A DNA stretch of 64,000 bases from Fulvia fulva (Eukaryota; Ascomycota; Dothideomycetes; Mycosphaerellales; Mycosphaerellaceae): positions 2,294,001 through 2,358,000 of the forward strand of contig NC_063021.1 of assembly GCF_020509005.1 (NCBI RefSeq), written 5' to 3'. The notes under the pieces were generated by a model. It did no database searches. It saw only the letters and a list, made by a program, of their open reading frames with translations, and was not told the DNA's origin. Below are positions 11,190 through 20,767 of this stretch, piece by piece (within the stretch, counting starts at the first letter, position 1; every line of letters starts with the position of its first letter). The position numbers and the translations under genes are program-made.

Positions 11190-13019
11190 GTCAAGTAGAG
11201 CTTGCTATACATCTAAGGCTACCTTCGCTATAGAAGACTTAACGAGTTACGAGGGCCCCCGGAAGGTCGGCCCTACCCTTACTCGTAAGAACTAGAAGCG
11301 CTAGTTTGTTATACTACGAGACTATCTCGAAAGCCGGGAGGTATTCTAGGTTATCGACGACTCGTCGGCTGATCTCCTAGAATCCGTTACGCCTAAGATT
11401 ACTTCGAAGGCGAACGGTATAGCGAGATATACTATCTTAGTATATTTGTCCGAGGAGGATAACTAAGAAGTCTTAGATATACGAGATACGAAAGAGATCT
11501 AGAAACTTCTATAGAAGAAGTATAGCAAGGTCTATAAGGCATACGTAGTAGCGCTTATAAAACAGCTAGTGTCGTTTAAGCTACTAGACGATTAGACAAT
11601 TAGACAAGGGTAGATATATCTAGGTAAACTATCTATATAGATTACCGAAATAGATAGTAAAGAGACCTACTATAAGGACCCTATCCGGAGGTTCAAGCAC
11701 CTACTAAGTAGCCTCCCGGACGTCTACGCTAGTACTAGGGATACTATCCTAGCCTAGCTAAACCTAGGCTAGGAACTCGCTATAACCTTACTTAAATCCT
11801 ACGAATCACGGATCTAAGAGAGTAGGGGCGAGACCGCTCTATACTCCTAGAGATAAGGGGTAAAGAGCGGCTACTTTATCTACAATAGTAACTACCTAGT
11901 TATATCGTGCCCGGAACTAGATTTTATAAAGGAGTTTATTAAAAAGAAGAACACCTAGAAGTAACCGGAGAAGAAGTCCTACGAAGAGCTAGTCCGGGAT
12001 CTAGAGAAGGCCTAAAACGCCCTTAAGAAGTCTAGGAAACAGTAGAAGGATAGGAGGAGCCAATCCGACAACAAGATAAGGGCAAAGGCGATACGAGCCT
12101 ATACCTTACGAGAAAGTAATACCGAGAAAATATACGACGACGAAGTCGCCTATTCTACTACCGAAGTAAAAGGTAAGTTTCCCGCCTCCGAATAGTTACT
12201 AGACTCCTATACCTCCTTATATATAACTGATAATAAGTCTCTATTCAGATCGCTTAGGAAACTAGCGAGAAGGAAAGTAATTAAAGTTAGTAGGGGGTAC
12301 CTAGATACATTCTATAAAGGAAAAGTAACTATAGGAGGCCTAACGGGGAAATAAATTGCTCTAGAGAAAGTCTTGTTTATTCTAATCTCGGAGTTAATCT
12401 GGTTTTATAGAGGCAGTTCAGTAAGCAATTCGATATCGAACCTCTAAACTCTATACTTAAGTATAAGAGCGGAAAGCCTATCGTACGAACAGTACTACGA
12501 GGGGGGGTACCGGTAGTATCTTCGATATCCGACTCTCTAAACTAGGTAGATAATAGACCCCCGGAGATACTATACGAGGAAGCTCTAGCCGCGGTAACTA
12601 CCGAGGATTAGTAGGAGCTTTAGTATAGAAGACCCGTATACCTAGGTAAAGGATTACTCCGGAACGTCTATAGGGTAAGTAATAAGAAGGACCCGATTCC
12701 TATCCCGGACGAGTATAACTATAAGGTATACTCTATTACAAATATATAGAAGTTTAAAGGCGCTATCGTAGAACAAAAGAACGAAAGACATACGCTTATA
12801 TCTATCTATATCTACGGACCCTTCGAAAATGCGACATCTAGGCTAGGTTTTAAATACTAGCTAGAGATCGTAGATAACTTCTTAAGAAAGAAGTAGGTGA
12901 TCCCGCTTAAGAACAAATCCGACGTACCGTAAGCACTATAATAATAGCGGCTATCTATAGAGAAAGCATCGAAATACTACGTAAGAGTAGTACGGAGTAA
13001 CAATATACCTAAGCTACTA
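11190..13019 (+). pseudogene. Copia-2 gag, protease and N-terminal integrase
   Basis: The upstream part of the gag-pol polyprotein. A gag stretch (about 11450-12150) reads as UBN2/Retrotran_gag-like helical sequence (DPIRRFKHLLSSLPDVY). Then comes the copia protease region around 12190-12400, where LLDSYTSLYITDNKSLF sits at the DSGAS/DSCAS-type active site. An integrase start follows (about 12770-12900, SRLGFKYQLEIVDNF). The frame breaks at 13019 where the pogo element inserted and resumes at 14153. Many in-frame TAG/TAA; no usable start codon. Confidence 0.8.
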
Positions 13020-14152
13020 ACGTGCTTTACTACCGAGCGGGCTATACTACCGAGCGGGCTACCTTTACTAAGAACTGTACCACTTCTATAGATATAGCTA
13101 TATAACTACTATTATAGCGTATATTGTCTTAAAACCAGGCCAAACTGACCTTAATTGTCTAGGCCACGAAACGCGACGCGATAATTACGAATCGACTTAC
13201 TATAAAGGTATACGACGCGTCTCTAACTATACTAGGGTATCGATTGAATAGACGACCTTCTCGGGGTGACTACGAGCCTAATTCGAAGAAGCTTATAGAG
13301 CTAGAAGAGAGGGTGATACTTCAGTACATACTCGAGCTAGATCTTAGAGGTTTCCCGCTATTAAAGGCTAGAATACGAGTAATGGCCGATTTATTGCTAT
13401 AAGAGAAGGGTCTTAAGCCCGCTAGTCTTAATTAGACAGACAGGTTCATTAGGCGGCATCGTGAGCTAGAGGTTCGTACAACACGTAGATACGATCGTTA
13501 GCGAGCCCTAATAGAAGATCTAGACGTTATCGAGAACTCGTTCTTACTTGTACGTAATATAAAGGAGAAGTATAGCATCCTTAACTAGGACACCTATAAC
13601 TTCGACAAGATAGGGTTTATAATAGGTATTATTACGTCTTAGAGCGTCGTTACGGGTTTAGAAAGGCGTAGTAGAAAGAGGAAGGTCGTTTAATCGGGCA
13701 ATAGAGAGGGAGTAGAGAGATAGCGTATTAGATAGCTCTTATACGAAGCGAGATTAGTGAGCTACGCAAGTCTAACGAGGCCCTTATATAGCGGAAAGCA
13801 CGAAAGCGTAAGTATATTCAGTCTAGAGGGTCTCTAACCTTCGATAAGGCGTCGTAATTAATACCTCTAGAGGATACTAGGAGGTAGGAAGTGAGTAGAG
13901 AGTCGCTAGATAGTGTTCGGCTAGTACTAAGGCTACGACGCTATAAGCGATATAGCGAGTCGGGGTATAACGTACGTACCTATTAAGTAGACTCGCTAGA
14001 TAGCGAAGAATCTAAAGAGGAATTGTCCTCCTAGTAACGATTCTATAGGATGTCGCAGTGTTAAGATACCGTCGCAATTAAAGTGGAAGTGGTATAGTTC
14101 TTAGCAAAAGTGGCCCGCTCGGTAGTATAGCCCGCTCGGTAGTAAAGCACGT
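13020..14152 (+). mobile_element. pogo/Fot1-like DNA transposon, internally deleted, copy 1
   Basis: A 1,133-bp element with terminal inverted repeats of about 70 bp that begin ACGTGCTTTACTACCGAGCG, flanked by TA duplications (13018-13019 and 14153-14154) as in the Tc1/mariner superfamily. Each inverted repeat contains two tandem 17-bp copies of a CTACCGAGCGGGCTATA-like unit. It lies inside the Copia-2 integrase, and the Copia-2 frame reads through when the element is removed. A related copy sits inverted at 26442-27557. Autonomous fungal pogo elements are about 1.8-2 kb, so this is a deletion derivative that needed a transposase from elsewhere. Confidence 0.92.
13130..13870 (+). pseudogene. 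pogo-type transposase remnant with catalytic centre deleted
   Basis: A readable, RIP-degraded transposase. The N-terminal psq-type HTH lies near 13170-13260, then a CENP-B/Tc5-type HTH (about 13280-13500, with LLLQEKGLKPASLNQTDRF and a run of Arg), then the start of the DDE domain (YNFDKIGF, normally NFDETGF, about 13597-13620, carrying the first catalytic Asp). The frame then jumps to C-terminal sequence (RQLLYEARLVSY, near 13725). The segment that should hold the second and third acidic residues is missing, so the protein was inactive before RIP. No ATG remains. Confidence 0.8.
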
Positions 14153-14154
14153 TA

Positions 14155-16830
14155 ATAGTTCTAAAAGAATAGGAGAAAGAATCGGGGGTTTAATACAATA
14201 CGACGGATACTTATAATTCTATACAAAACGGAGTAGTAGAAAGGTCAATCTAGGTATCGGAGAACGCGATCCGCGTAATGCTCGAGGAATCGGGGATATA
14301 GGTAGAATTCTAGCCTAAAGCGCTAGAGGTATAGGCGGTTATACGTAACCTACTACTAAACGGACCGTTACTTAACGGTGTCTAACTTTCGCCGGAAGAA
14401 GTATTTACTAGTAAAGTGCCGACGGTAGATCACCTAAAAGTATAGGGTTGTAGGGTAGTGGTTTACGTAGAACCGAAATTATATCTAAAAGGGCTATAAT
14501 AGGATAAGTTAATAAACCGGGGTAAGGAAGCTATTTTCGTTAGATACGGTCAATTGACTACGTAATACTTATTCTAATAGCTAGATATACGAGCTATTAG
14601 GCAGTATAGCCAAGTAGATTAGTTCGAAAACGAGAAGGGGGAGATCTAGACTTAGGTGTCTCCTTTATAAACTAACCTAGTAGGGTACCCGAACGAAGGC
14701 TAGTCGGTCGACTACTAGCGGTCTCGCGACTACTACTAGTTTAGCGACTAGCGGATACCCCGATAGCAATCTCACGATCCTCGGGTAGTATAATACCCTA
14801 ACTTCCTACTACTAAAGTAGCCGAGTCCTCTATAGAAGAACCGACCTAGCTAATCCCCGCTCCCTACGTAGAGACCGAACCCGCTACGGCTAAGGACATA
14901 GGACTAACTGTCTTAAGACCGCTCTATATCTAACTTCCCGGTAGACTAGATAATATCGCGGACTATAAGAAGATCGAGGAAACTCCGGAGCTACCGGAAC
15001 TAATCGTCCCGAGGAAAAGGACTAGGGATTCTAACGATAACTACGGCTAGGACTAGGACTATAAGGCTAAGTACTACAATACTATAATAGCTTTGTTCTA
15101 CTAACTACTATAGGTAAATAATAGACTTACCGATACCGACGAACGTATATTTATAGCTACGGTAGAGGAACTGTTCGACGAAGTCTAAGAATACGCCTTT
15201 ACTATATTCGGACCCGGTATCGCCTACTAATAGGAAGTACCTATCCCGAAGATATATAAGGCTACGGTAGGGGATCCTAAATAGGGCTACTTATAGAAGG
15301 ACGCTATCGATACCGAGCTGCTCTTGTTATTAAGTGATAATACCTAGGAAACGGCTGTCGCTCTAAGGGGGGCGAATATAGTTACCTCTAAGTAGGTCTA
15401 TAACGTAAAGAGACTTATTAGCGGAGCAATCGAAAAGTTCAAGGTAAGACTTGTCGTAAGAGGGTTTTTATAGAAATTCGGTATTAACTTCGAAGAGACA
15501 TTCCTACCTATAGTACGCTATAACACCCTAAGGGTCTTTATAGTAGTAGTTTACGAGCGGGATCTCGAGATATACTAGGTCGACGTTAACAATACGTTTA
15601 CCTAAAGCTACCTAGCTAAAGACATCTATATAAAACCCCTACTAGGAGTCGAAACCCTACCGAATACGGTCCTTAAGGTACTCCGGAGTCTCTACGGCCT
15701 AAAGTAGGTAGCTAGAGACTAGAATAAGCTCTATATCGCTACGTTAGTCAAAATAGAATTCTACTAGTCTAAGGTAGACCTATGTCTCCTAACTTATACT
15801 AAGAGAGACATTATACTACTTATCTAGATAGATAATATACCTATTATAGTACTAAGATTAGCCGACATCTAATAGTTTGAGAAGCAGTTCGCGTAATACT
15901 TTAAGATTAAGGATCTCGGGGAACCGGAGAAACTACTAGGACTAAAGATTACTCGCGATAGGCGTAACGGTACCCTAAAACTCGACTAGAGCTATTATAT
16001 CCGTAAGGCCCTTACTAAAATAGACATAGCAAAAGAAAAGGCAAGCCCTACACTCTCGCTAATAGATAGTTACGATAATTTCCGTCCTATAGCCCTGAAC
16101 GACGAGAGATATAGTAAGGATAACTACTAGAGCGATAATAGGACCTAGATATAGCTAATAACTATAACGAGACCGAACCTAGCCTTCCTACTCGGGAGAA
16201 CTAGTACATATGTCGCGGATCTAACAAAGCGGTATATAAAAGTACTAAAGAAGGTCTCGAGATACCTAAGGTCGTTCCCCGACCTAGGGTTAATATTTAG
16301 ACGTAGTAGCGGTGCCCTAACCGGATACCTAGACTCCGACTACGCGATAGATCGAGTAGATAGGGTCTTAATTCTAGGACATGTCTAGCTAGTATACGGT
16401 ACGCCTATATCCTAGATAAGTAAGAAGCAAAAGTCTATAGCAACCTCTACTATAGAGGTAGAGTTTATAGCGATAAACGCCGCCGCGAAACAATCCTAGT
16501 TCCTAGCGGCTATCTTCCGAGAGATAAACTGCCCGGGGCTAGTAAAAGACTGCTCTTTCTAACTAATAGTCCTAGCCGATAAGAGCACCGTCGACAAACT
16601 AAGACTAGTACGCCTTATAGGGGATAACTAGGCGACTCTAACCTTAGTTAAGGACGCCTATATCTACGAAAGATCCAAGTATATTAATATTGCCTATAAC
16701 TATATTAGGCACCTCTAGTAGTAGAGGAAGATCAAAGTAGAGTACTACTATACTAAGGAGATAGTAGTAGATAGTTTGACTAAACCGCTAGCTAGTCTCT
16801 AGTTCTAGACCTTCGTATAATAGCTATAGC
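14155..16830 (+). pseudogene. Copia-2 pol (integrase end, RT, RNase H)
   Basis: Continues the polyprotein downstream of the pogo insertion. The integrase QNGVVERSIQ box is at about 14225. RT runs from about 15370 (IEKFKVRLVVRGFLQKFG, then LRSLYGLKQVARD near 15690). The RT box at about 15819-15836 reads IDNI: the second Asp of YxDD became Asn by a TpG-to-TpA change. RNase H follows (DSDYAIDRVDRV near 16340, then INIAYNYIRHL and DSLTKPL near 16690-16790). TAG replaces Gln/Trp throughout. It ends about 45 bp before the 3' LTR. Confidence 0.87.
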
Positions 16831-16868
16831 TAGTATAGTAGGAACAATCGTTCCTTACCTTACGACCT

Positions 16869-16877
16869 AAGTAGGAG
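16869..16877 (+). other. Copia-2 polypurine tract
   Basis: AAGTAGGAG directly precedes the 3' LTR and is the expected plus-strand primer. The same 9-mer precedes the 3' LTR of Copia-1 (minus strand, next to 20767). The internal T-A pair probably came from TG by RIP (original AAGTGGGAG). Confidence 0.65.
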
Positions 16878-17287
16878 TGTTACGAATATAGGTTAGTAGG
16901 TATGTCGTACGGTACTAAGACTAACTTGTTACATACTAAGCTAGTCGAGATAATAGTACGGCAATATAACCGAGATACCGTACGAATAGTAGGAGCGACT
17001 TAGAGGACCTAAAGTTACTTAGCTAGTTAGTACGAGACTGTTAGAGGAACTGCCGTCGTAGGATAAGACATAGGTAAAACCGATAAGGCGTAGTAAAACA
17101 GAACTAGGACTAGAGTAATATCCCTCTATATAGGTATAAGAGACGTAGTCTCTATACCGATAGTAGAGACACCTTTAGTACTAAATACTATTCTACTATA
17201 TACCTTCGTATACTATATTAGTCCTTCCTCCTTCCCTATTACATATCCTAACTTCCGTATATATATATATACTATACCTATTTAACA
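16878..17287 (+). repeat. Copia-2 3' LTR
   Basis: A 410-bp direct repeat of 10608-11015. It begins TGTTACGAATATAGG and ends CCTATTTAACA, keeping canonical TG...CA ends. Differences from the 5' LTR are mostly C/T and G/A transitions. Confidence 0.92.
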
Positions 17288-18720
17288 GATGTCGTAATTA
17301 TACTCCTATAGAGACATCTTCTTAGACATAAACGCTACGGGCCGCTATACGCCGTCTTTACCCTTCTACGATAGGACTACGGCTATAAAGTAGTCCGAGG
17401 CTTTAGTCTCGAGCTTCGTTTCTCGTCTAGCGACGAAGTAAGTAAGGACTACCTCGTCTTCTATAAATACCTACTTTATAATATCGAACGCTCGCTAGTA
17501 AGTATCGTTCTATACCTACGGTACGTCCTTCTTTATAAGCTATATAAGTAGGTATATAATACCCGAGTAATTACGAATAAAGTAACGGTAGAAGTTATAG
17601 AATCTAAGGAACGACACGATGTCTATAGGGTTACGAGGTGTCTCCTGATCTTAAATAGCTACAATCTTTCCCCTATCTATTTTAATGCCGTCGGCTCTAA
17701 TAATAAGTCCGAGGTACTTTGTTTACTATATATAGAATTCGTACTTATTAATGTCGAGTTAGAGCCCGGCTACTTAGAGCCTAGCTATTACCTTGTCTAT
17801 ATAGGTAATATACTCCTTAAGCGCATCGCTAAAAATCAGGGCGTCGTCTAGATATACGGAAGTGAAGTCGTCTAGATACTTACGTAACGCGTCGTTAATA
17901 TATAACTAGAAGCTTCTAGGAGCGTTATATAACCCGAAGGGCATAACTAAACATTCGAATTGTTCGTAACGAGTCGTAAATACGGTTTTCTATTCGTCGC
18001 CTTCCGCGACCCTTAGTCGGTTAAAGTCTATAATTATATCTAGCTTTATAAAGTACTTCTTACCGCTTATTCGGTTAAGTATATCTTATATAAGTAGAAT
18101 TAGGTATCGAGATCTTACGGTGATTACGTTAAGCCCTCGATAGTCGATATAGATTCGTAAGCTACCTCCGGGCTTACGGACGATAATAACTAGTACTATA
18201 AACGGTAAATTGCTTCGCTAGATATTGCCCCTCTCTAGTTAGTTATCTACCTATACCTTTATAACTTCCGCTTCCTTATTCGATATTAGATACGGACGTT
18301 TAAACGGTAGCTTATAGTCTTTCTTAAGCTTGATCTTATAATCTAGCCCGGGTTAGTAAGGAGGTAGCTTTTCTAAGTCTACCTTAGAAAATAGAGCTTT
18401 CTAATATTAGTACTCTACCGGTAGCTTAGATAGATTAGCCGGCTTCTCCTTACGATATAGCTTCTCTATAAATATATTGTAGTCTATAGCGTTCATCGCG
18501 TACACCTCCGCTTAGTACTCCTATTAACGCCGGAGGGCGCGATAGTAGTCCTTTTTAACGTATATCGTATTAGCGAAAGCTAAGTTACTAGCTATAACCT
18601 TACGAGCCGTTATAGCGTATAGGCCGAGTACTTAGGCCGTAACCGGGTTCGCTATACTCTTTATAGCGTAAGTTTCTTACGGGTTAATATACATCGTATA
18701 GACCTCGATACCGCGTATAC
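17288..18720 (-). pseudogene. Gypsy-A reverse transcriptase and proximal RNase H
   Basis: Minus-strand Ty3/gypsy pol, read from about 18500 down to 17288. Blocks in order: KPGGSLRIYIDYRGLN (about 18180), KLDIIIDFNRLR, FTTRYEQFECLVMPFGL, the catalytic YLDDALIFS (about 17830-17860, both Asp kept), AGLQLDINKYEF, FLRFYNFYRYFI and RPVAFMSKKMSLQEYNYDI. The frame stops at the Copia-2 target duplication and resumes at 10607. Upstream, the protease-RT linker was split by the chimeric LINE at 18737-20304. RIP stops are frequent. Confidence 0.88.
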
Positions 18721-18736
18721 GACACTCTCTATATAG

Positions 18737-19231
18737 ATAGATAGATAGATTATTCATTCGCCTGTTTTAGTACCCTATAGCCTATGCAGGTCTCTCGCTA
18801 TTTAGGTCTATTTGTGTAGGTAGGAAACCCGATTAACGGATGAAAACCTCCTCGTCTTTGCCCTCCTCGTTCTTTCCTGTCTTGTCCTTTCGTTCTCCTT
18901 CCTTTAGGGTACGCTAGTGTCATAGTTGTTACCCTATGACTACCTTGCCCATAACCCTAGTGATGTCCTCCTCTCAATTCCCTTTCTCCCTTCTGTTTCC
19001 CCGGCTCTTCTCTCTCTCTCCCTCCTCTCTATCCACCTTTCCGTTTCTACTGCTAGGGAGAATTGCTCTAGGTAGTCCTCGTTAAGGATCTATCTTGTCA
19101 CTCTCCTCATATCTTGTCTGTCCTAGATAATGGCCTAGTATTGCCTGTCTCTTGCCTTCGCCCTCTACTAGCTTCTCCCTTTTACCCACTTAGTACAGTT
19201 CAGCACTATGTGCTCCGGGTTTTGGGCAAGG
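18737..19231 (-). pseudogene. LINE-B ORF2 C-terminus and 3' UTR
   Basis: This 3' fragment of a LINE family is distinct from LINE-A and LINE-C. On the minus strand the upstream end reads PKPGAHSAELY, a His/Cys-type ORF2 C-terminus, with open sequence for about 70 codons and then UTR. The UTR shares short blocks with LINE-A (CCTGCATAGG, a GGGTTTCC block and TGAAT/TGACAAAT before the tail). CpA and TpG are still present in fair number, so RIP here is light. Confidence 0.65.
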
Positions 19232-20304
19232 AAGGAATCGTATTTAGCAAGCTAGCTACGAGATAAGGTAACAAGTCTTAACCGCGCTTTCCCACTTATC
19301 TAGTACTACCGTGTAGCGTCGTTTCGAGAGGTTAGCCCGGAGCAAAAGCTTCCCTCTACGCCCTCCCTCCCTGTTTGCTCCTTAAGCCAATATCTACCTC
19401 TATAGGCCTAAGCCCTTTAGTGCTCTCTATTGACCGACATACGTATCCGTCCTCTCGGGCTGTATAGATAGTGTTAGCCGTCGCTACTAGTATACACTAC
19501 GCCCTAGGTTTTGACGCCCTTCGCGTTACCGTAGCCTATCTCTAGAAAGCGGCCGTCTATGCCTCGTAGGTTTGCTCGGGGCACACACTACGCCGGGCAG
19601 CGTACTCCTTACGTTTCTACCTACTAACTAATATAAAGTTCCTTATTACCCTACCCTCGATCCTCCCCGATTACAGAACTAATCCACTTGTATTGTACGT
19701 CTTTTCCCCGTCCTAATAGCCGTCTTTTCCTTGCTAAGGCTATCGTCTTTTCCTCGTCGCAATCTACTATATCAGACTAGGTGCGTTGTATAGCGGGATA
19801 GGCAGTGCCTTAGGCAAAACCCTCGTTCCTATACCGGGTGTTCAACAGGCCCTTATAGGCTTTGTCGCGTGTCCACCTACCTACCGTATTGCCCGCTAGT
19901 AAACACTAGATTGTTTCGTAGTCCGCTCGACGCCGTTATATAGTCCGCTTAGTTGTTGTTCTGTAGTCCGCTCGTCTAATATTCGTCGCTTAGCCCGCTC
20001 GGTTTACGGTCTCCGGAGGTGAAAATTCTACACTTATACTAGAGGTGTCCTGTCGAGCGTATAGGCCACGGTTCCGCGCCCTTCTTATACGTAGAAAGAA
20101 GAGGGACTCGCTCCCGACACGAGTACACGCTCGTCGGATGGTTTTTATACCCGTTTTACTAGTAGTCCTCTGTTCGCCGCGGCTTCGCCTACGCTACGCG
20201 CCCGTCGCGCCTACGACGCTCTAGCGTAAGAATACTTGGCTCTCTCGTAGCTAGACGAGAGGTTCGTAGCCGACACCACGTATAGGTGATTCTCGTCGTC
20301 GACC
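19232..20304 (-). repeat. 1,073-bp LINE-associated module, copy B
   Basis: Identical in length to 51094-52166 and nearly identical in sequence; its 3' 609 bp also occur at 62865-63473. In element orientation it starts GGTCGACGACGAGAATCACC and ends GCTAAATACGATTCCTT, where LINE sequence begins. It contains a TATAAAAA at 20142-20149, about 155 nt from the 5' end, and four TAGYCCGCTC units at 22-27 nt spacing (19919-20000). A frame along the 3' half is mostly readable with TAG/TAA as mutated Gln/Trp, for example REDGYVCRSIESTKGLRPIE, so it may once have coded. No RT, gag or tRNA-like features. Identity unknown. Confidence 0.8.
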
Positions 20305-20320
20305 GACACTCTCTATATAG

Positions 20321-20532
20321 CTAGTAGATATTGATCTACTTAATGTCGGGCTCTCCTCCCCGACTAATATCTCTAAGACCGACTTCCGTAATAGCTAAGA
20401 GGACCGGTATATTAGTAACGTCTAGTCGCTCTAGCGTATCGTAGTCGAGTATTAGGAAGGAGTCGGTAATACGTAGGGAGACGACTAGTAGTATAACACC
20501 TTCGTATAGAGAGTACTCGCTATAGTAAGGGT
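20321..20532 (-). pseudogene. Gypsy-A protease-RT linker segment
   Basis: A short piece of Gypsy-A between the chimeric LINE and Copia-1. The minus-strand frame (SEYSLYEGVILLVVSLRITD and onward) is continuous with the protease fragment at 26143-26441 across the Copia-1 target site (AGGGT). It shows that both insertions hit the same gene. Confidence 0.7.
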
Positions 20533-20767
20533 TATTAAATAGGTACGGGTAGATAGTAGCGGAGTAGAGTAAGAGATCAATCTTTAACTAACTAATAGTA
20601 CGAGCATATAGTAATATATTAGGAACCAATATGTTAATTGTGTTGGATGTCTATCTAAGCTAAAGGGGAGAGAAGGTATCTCCCTATAAGCTAAGTTATC
20701 GTAGATACCTTAGGCTACTAGATCACTTCTTAATTGTTGACTCCCTTTGAGATACGATATCTTAACA
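20533..20767 (-). repeat. Copia-1 3' LTR
   Basis: Read on the minus strand it begins TGTTAAGATATCG (at 20767) and ends CTGTTTAATA-like (CCTATTTAATA, at 20533). It pairs with 25903-26137 at the same length of 235 bp. AAGTAGGAG lies just before it on the minus strand and is the polypurine tract. Confidence 0.93.

Larger units (their letters stand above)
10608..17287 (+). mobile_element. Copia-2, complete Ty1/copia retrotransposon (pogo insertion inside)
   Basis: A complete LTR retrotransposon: 5' LTR 10608-11015, gag-pol, 3' LTR 16878-17287. The target duplication is 5 bp: GATAT at 10603-10607 and GATGT at 17288-17292, the difference being a RIP-type G-to-A. It inserted in the RNase H region of Gypsy-A and was later hit by a pogo element (13020-14152) in its integrase. 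Subtracting that insert leaves about 5.5 kb, normal for fungal copia elements. RIP has removed nearly all CpA/TpG, including the TG of the 5' LTR (now TA). Confidence 0.93.
18737..20304 (-). mobile_element. Chimeric LINE B: 1,073-bp module fused to the LINE-B 3' end
   Basis: A 1,568-bp retroelement in minus orientation with a perfect 16-bp target duplication, GACACTCTCTATATAG (18721-18736 and 20305-20320). The 3' part (18737-19231) is the last few hundred bases of a LINE, ending in a GATA-type tail. The 5' part (19232-20304) is a module also present, at the same length, in the chimera at 48663-52166. The duplication spans both parts, so they moved as one unit and probably as one RNA-derived cDNA. 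Compare MINE in Magnaporthe, a LINE 3' end fused to the unrelated WEIRD sequence. It lies in the Gypsy-A protease-RT linker. Confidence 0.85.

Noticed and set aside
18737..18756. TAGATAGATAGAT runs as a microsatellite or CRISPR-like array
   Set aside because: They are the 3' tails of LINEs (also near 8620, 31058, 45189, 48663 and 57838). There are no spacers and no cas genes, and the DNA is fungal.
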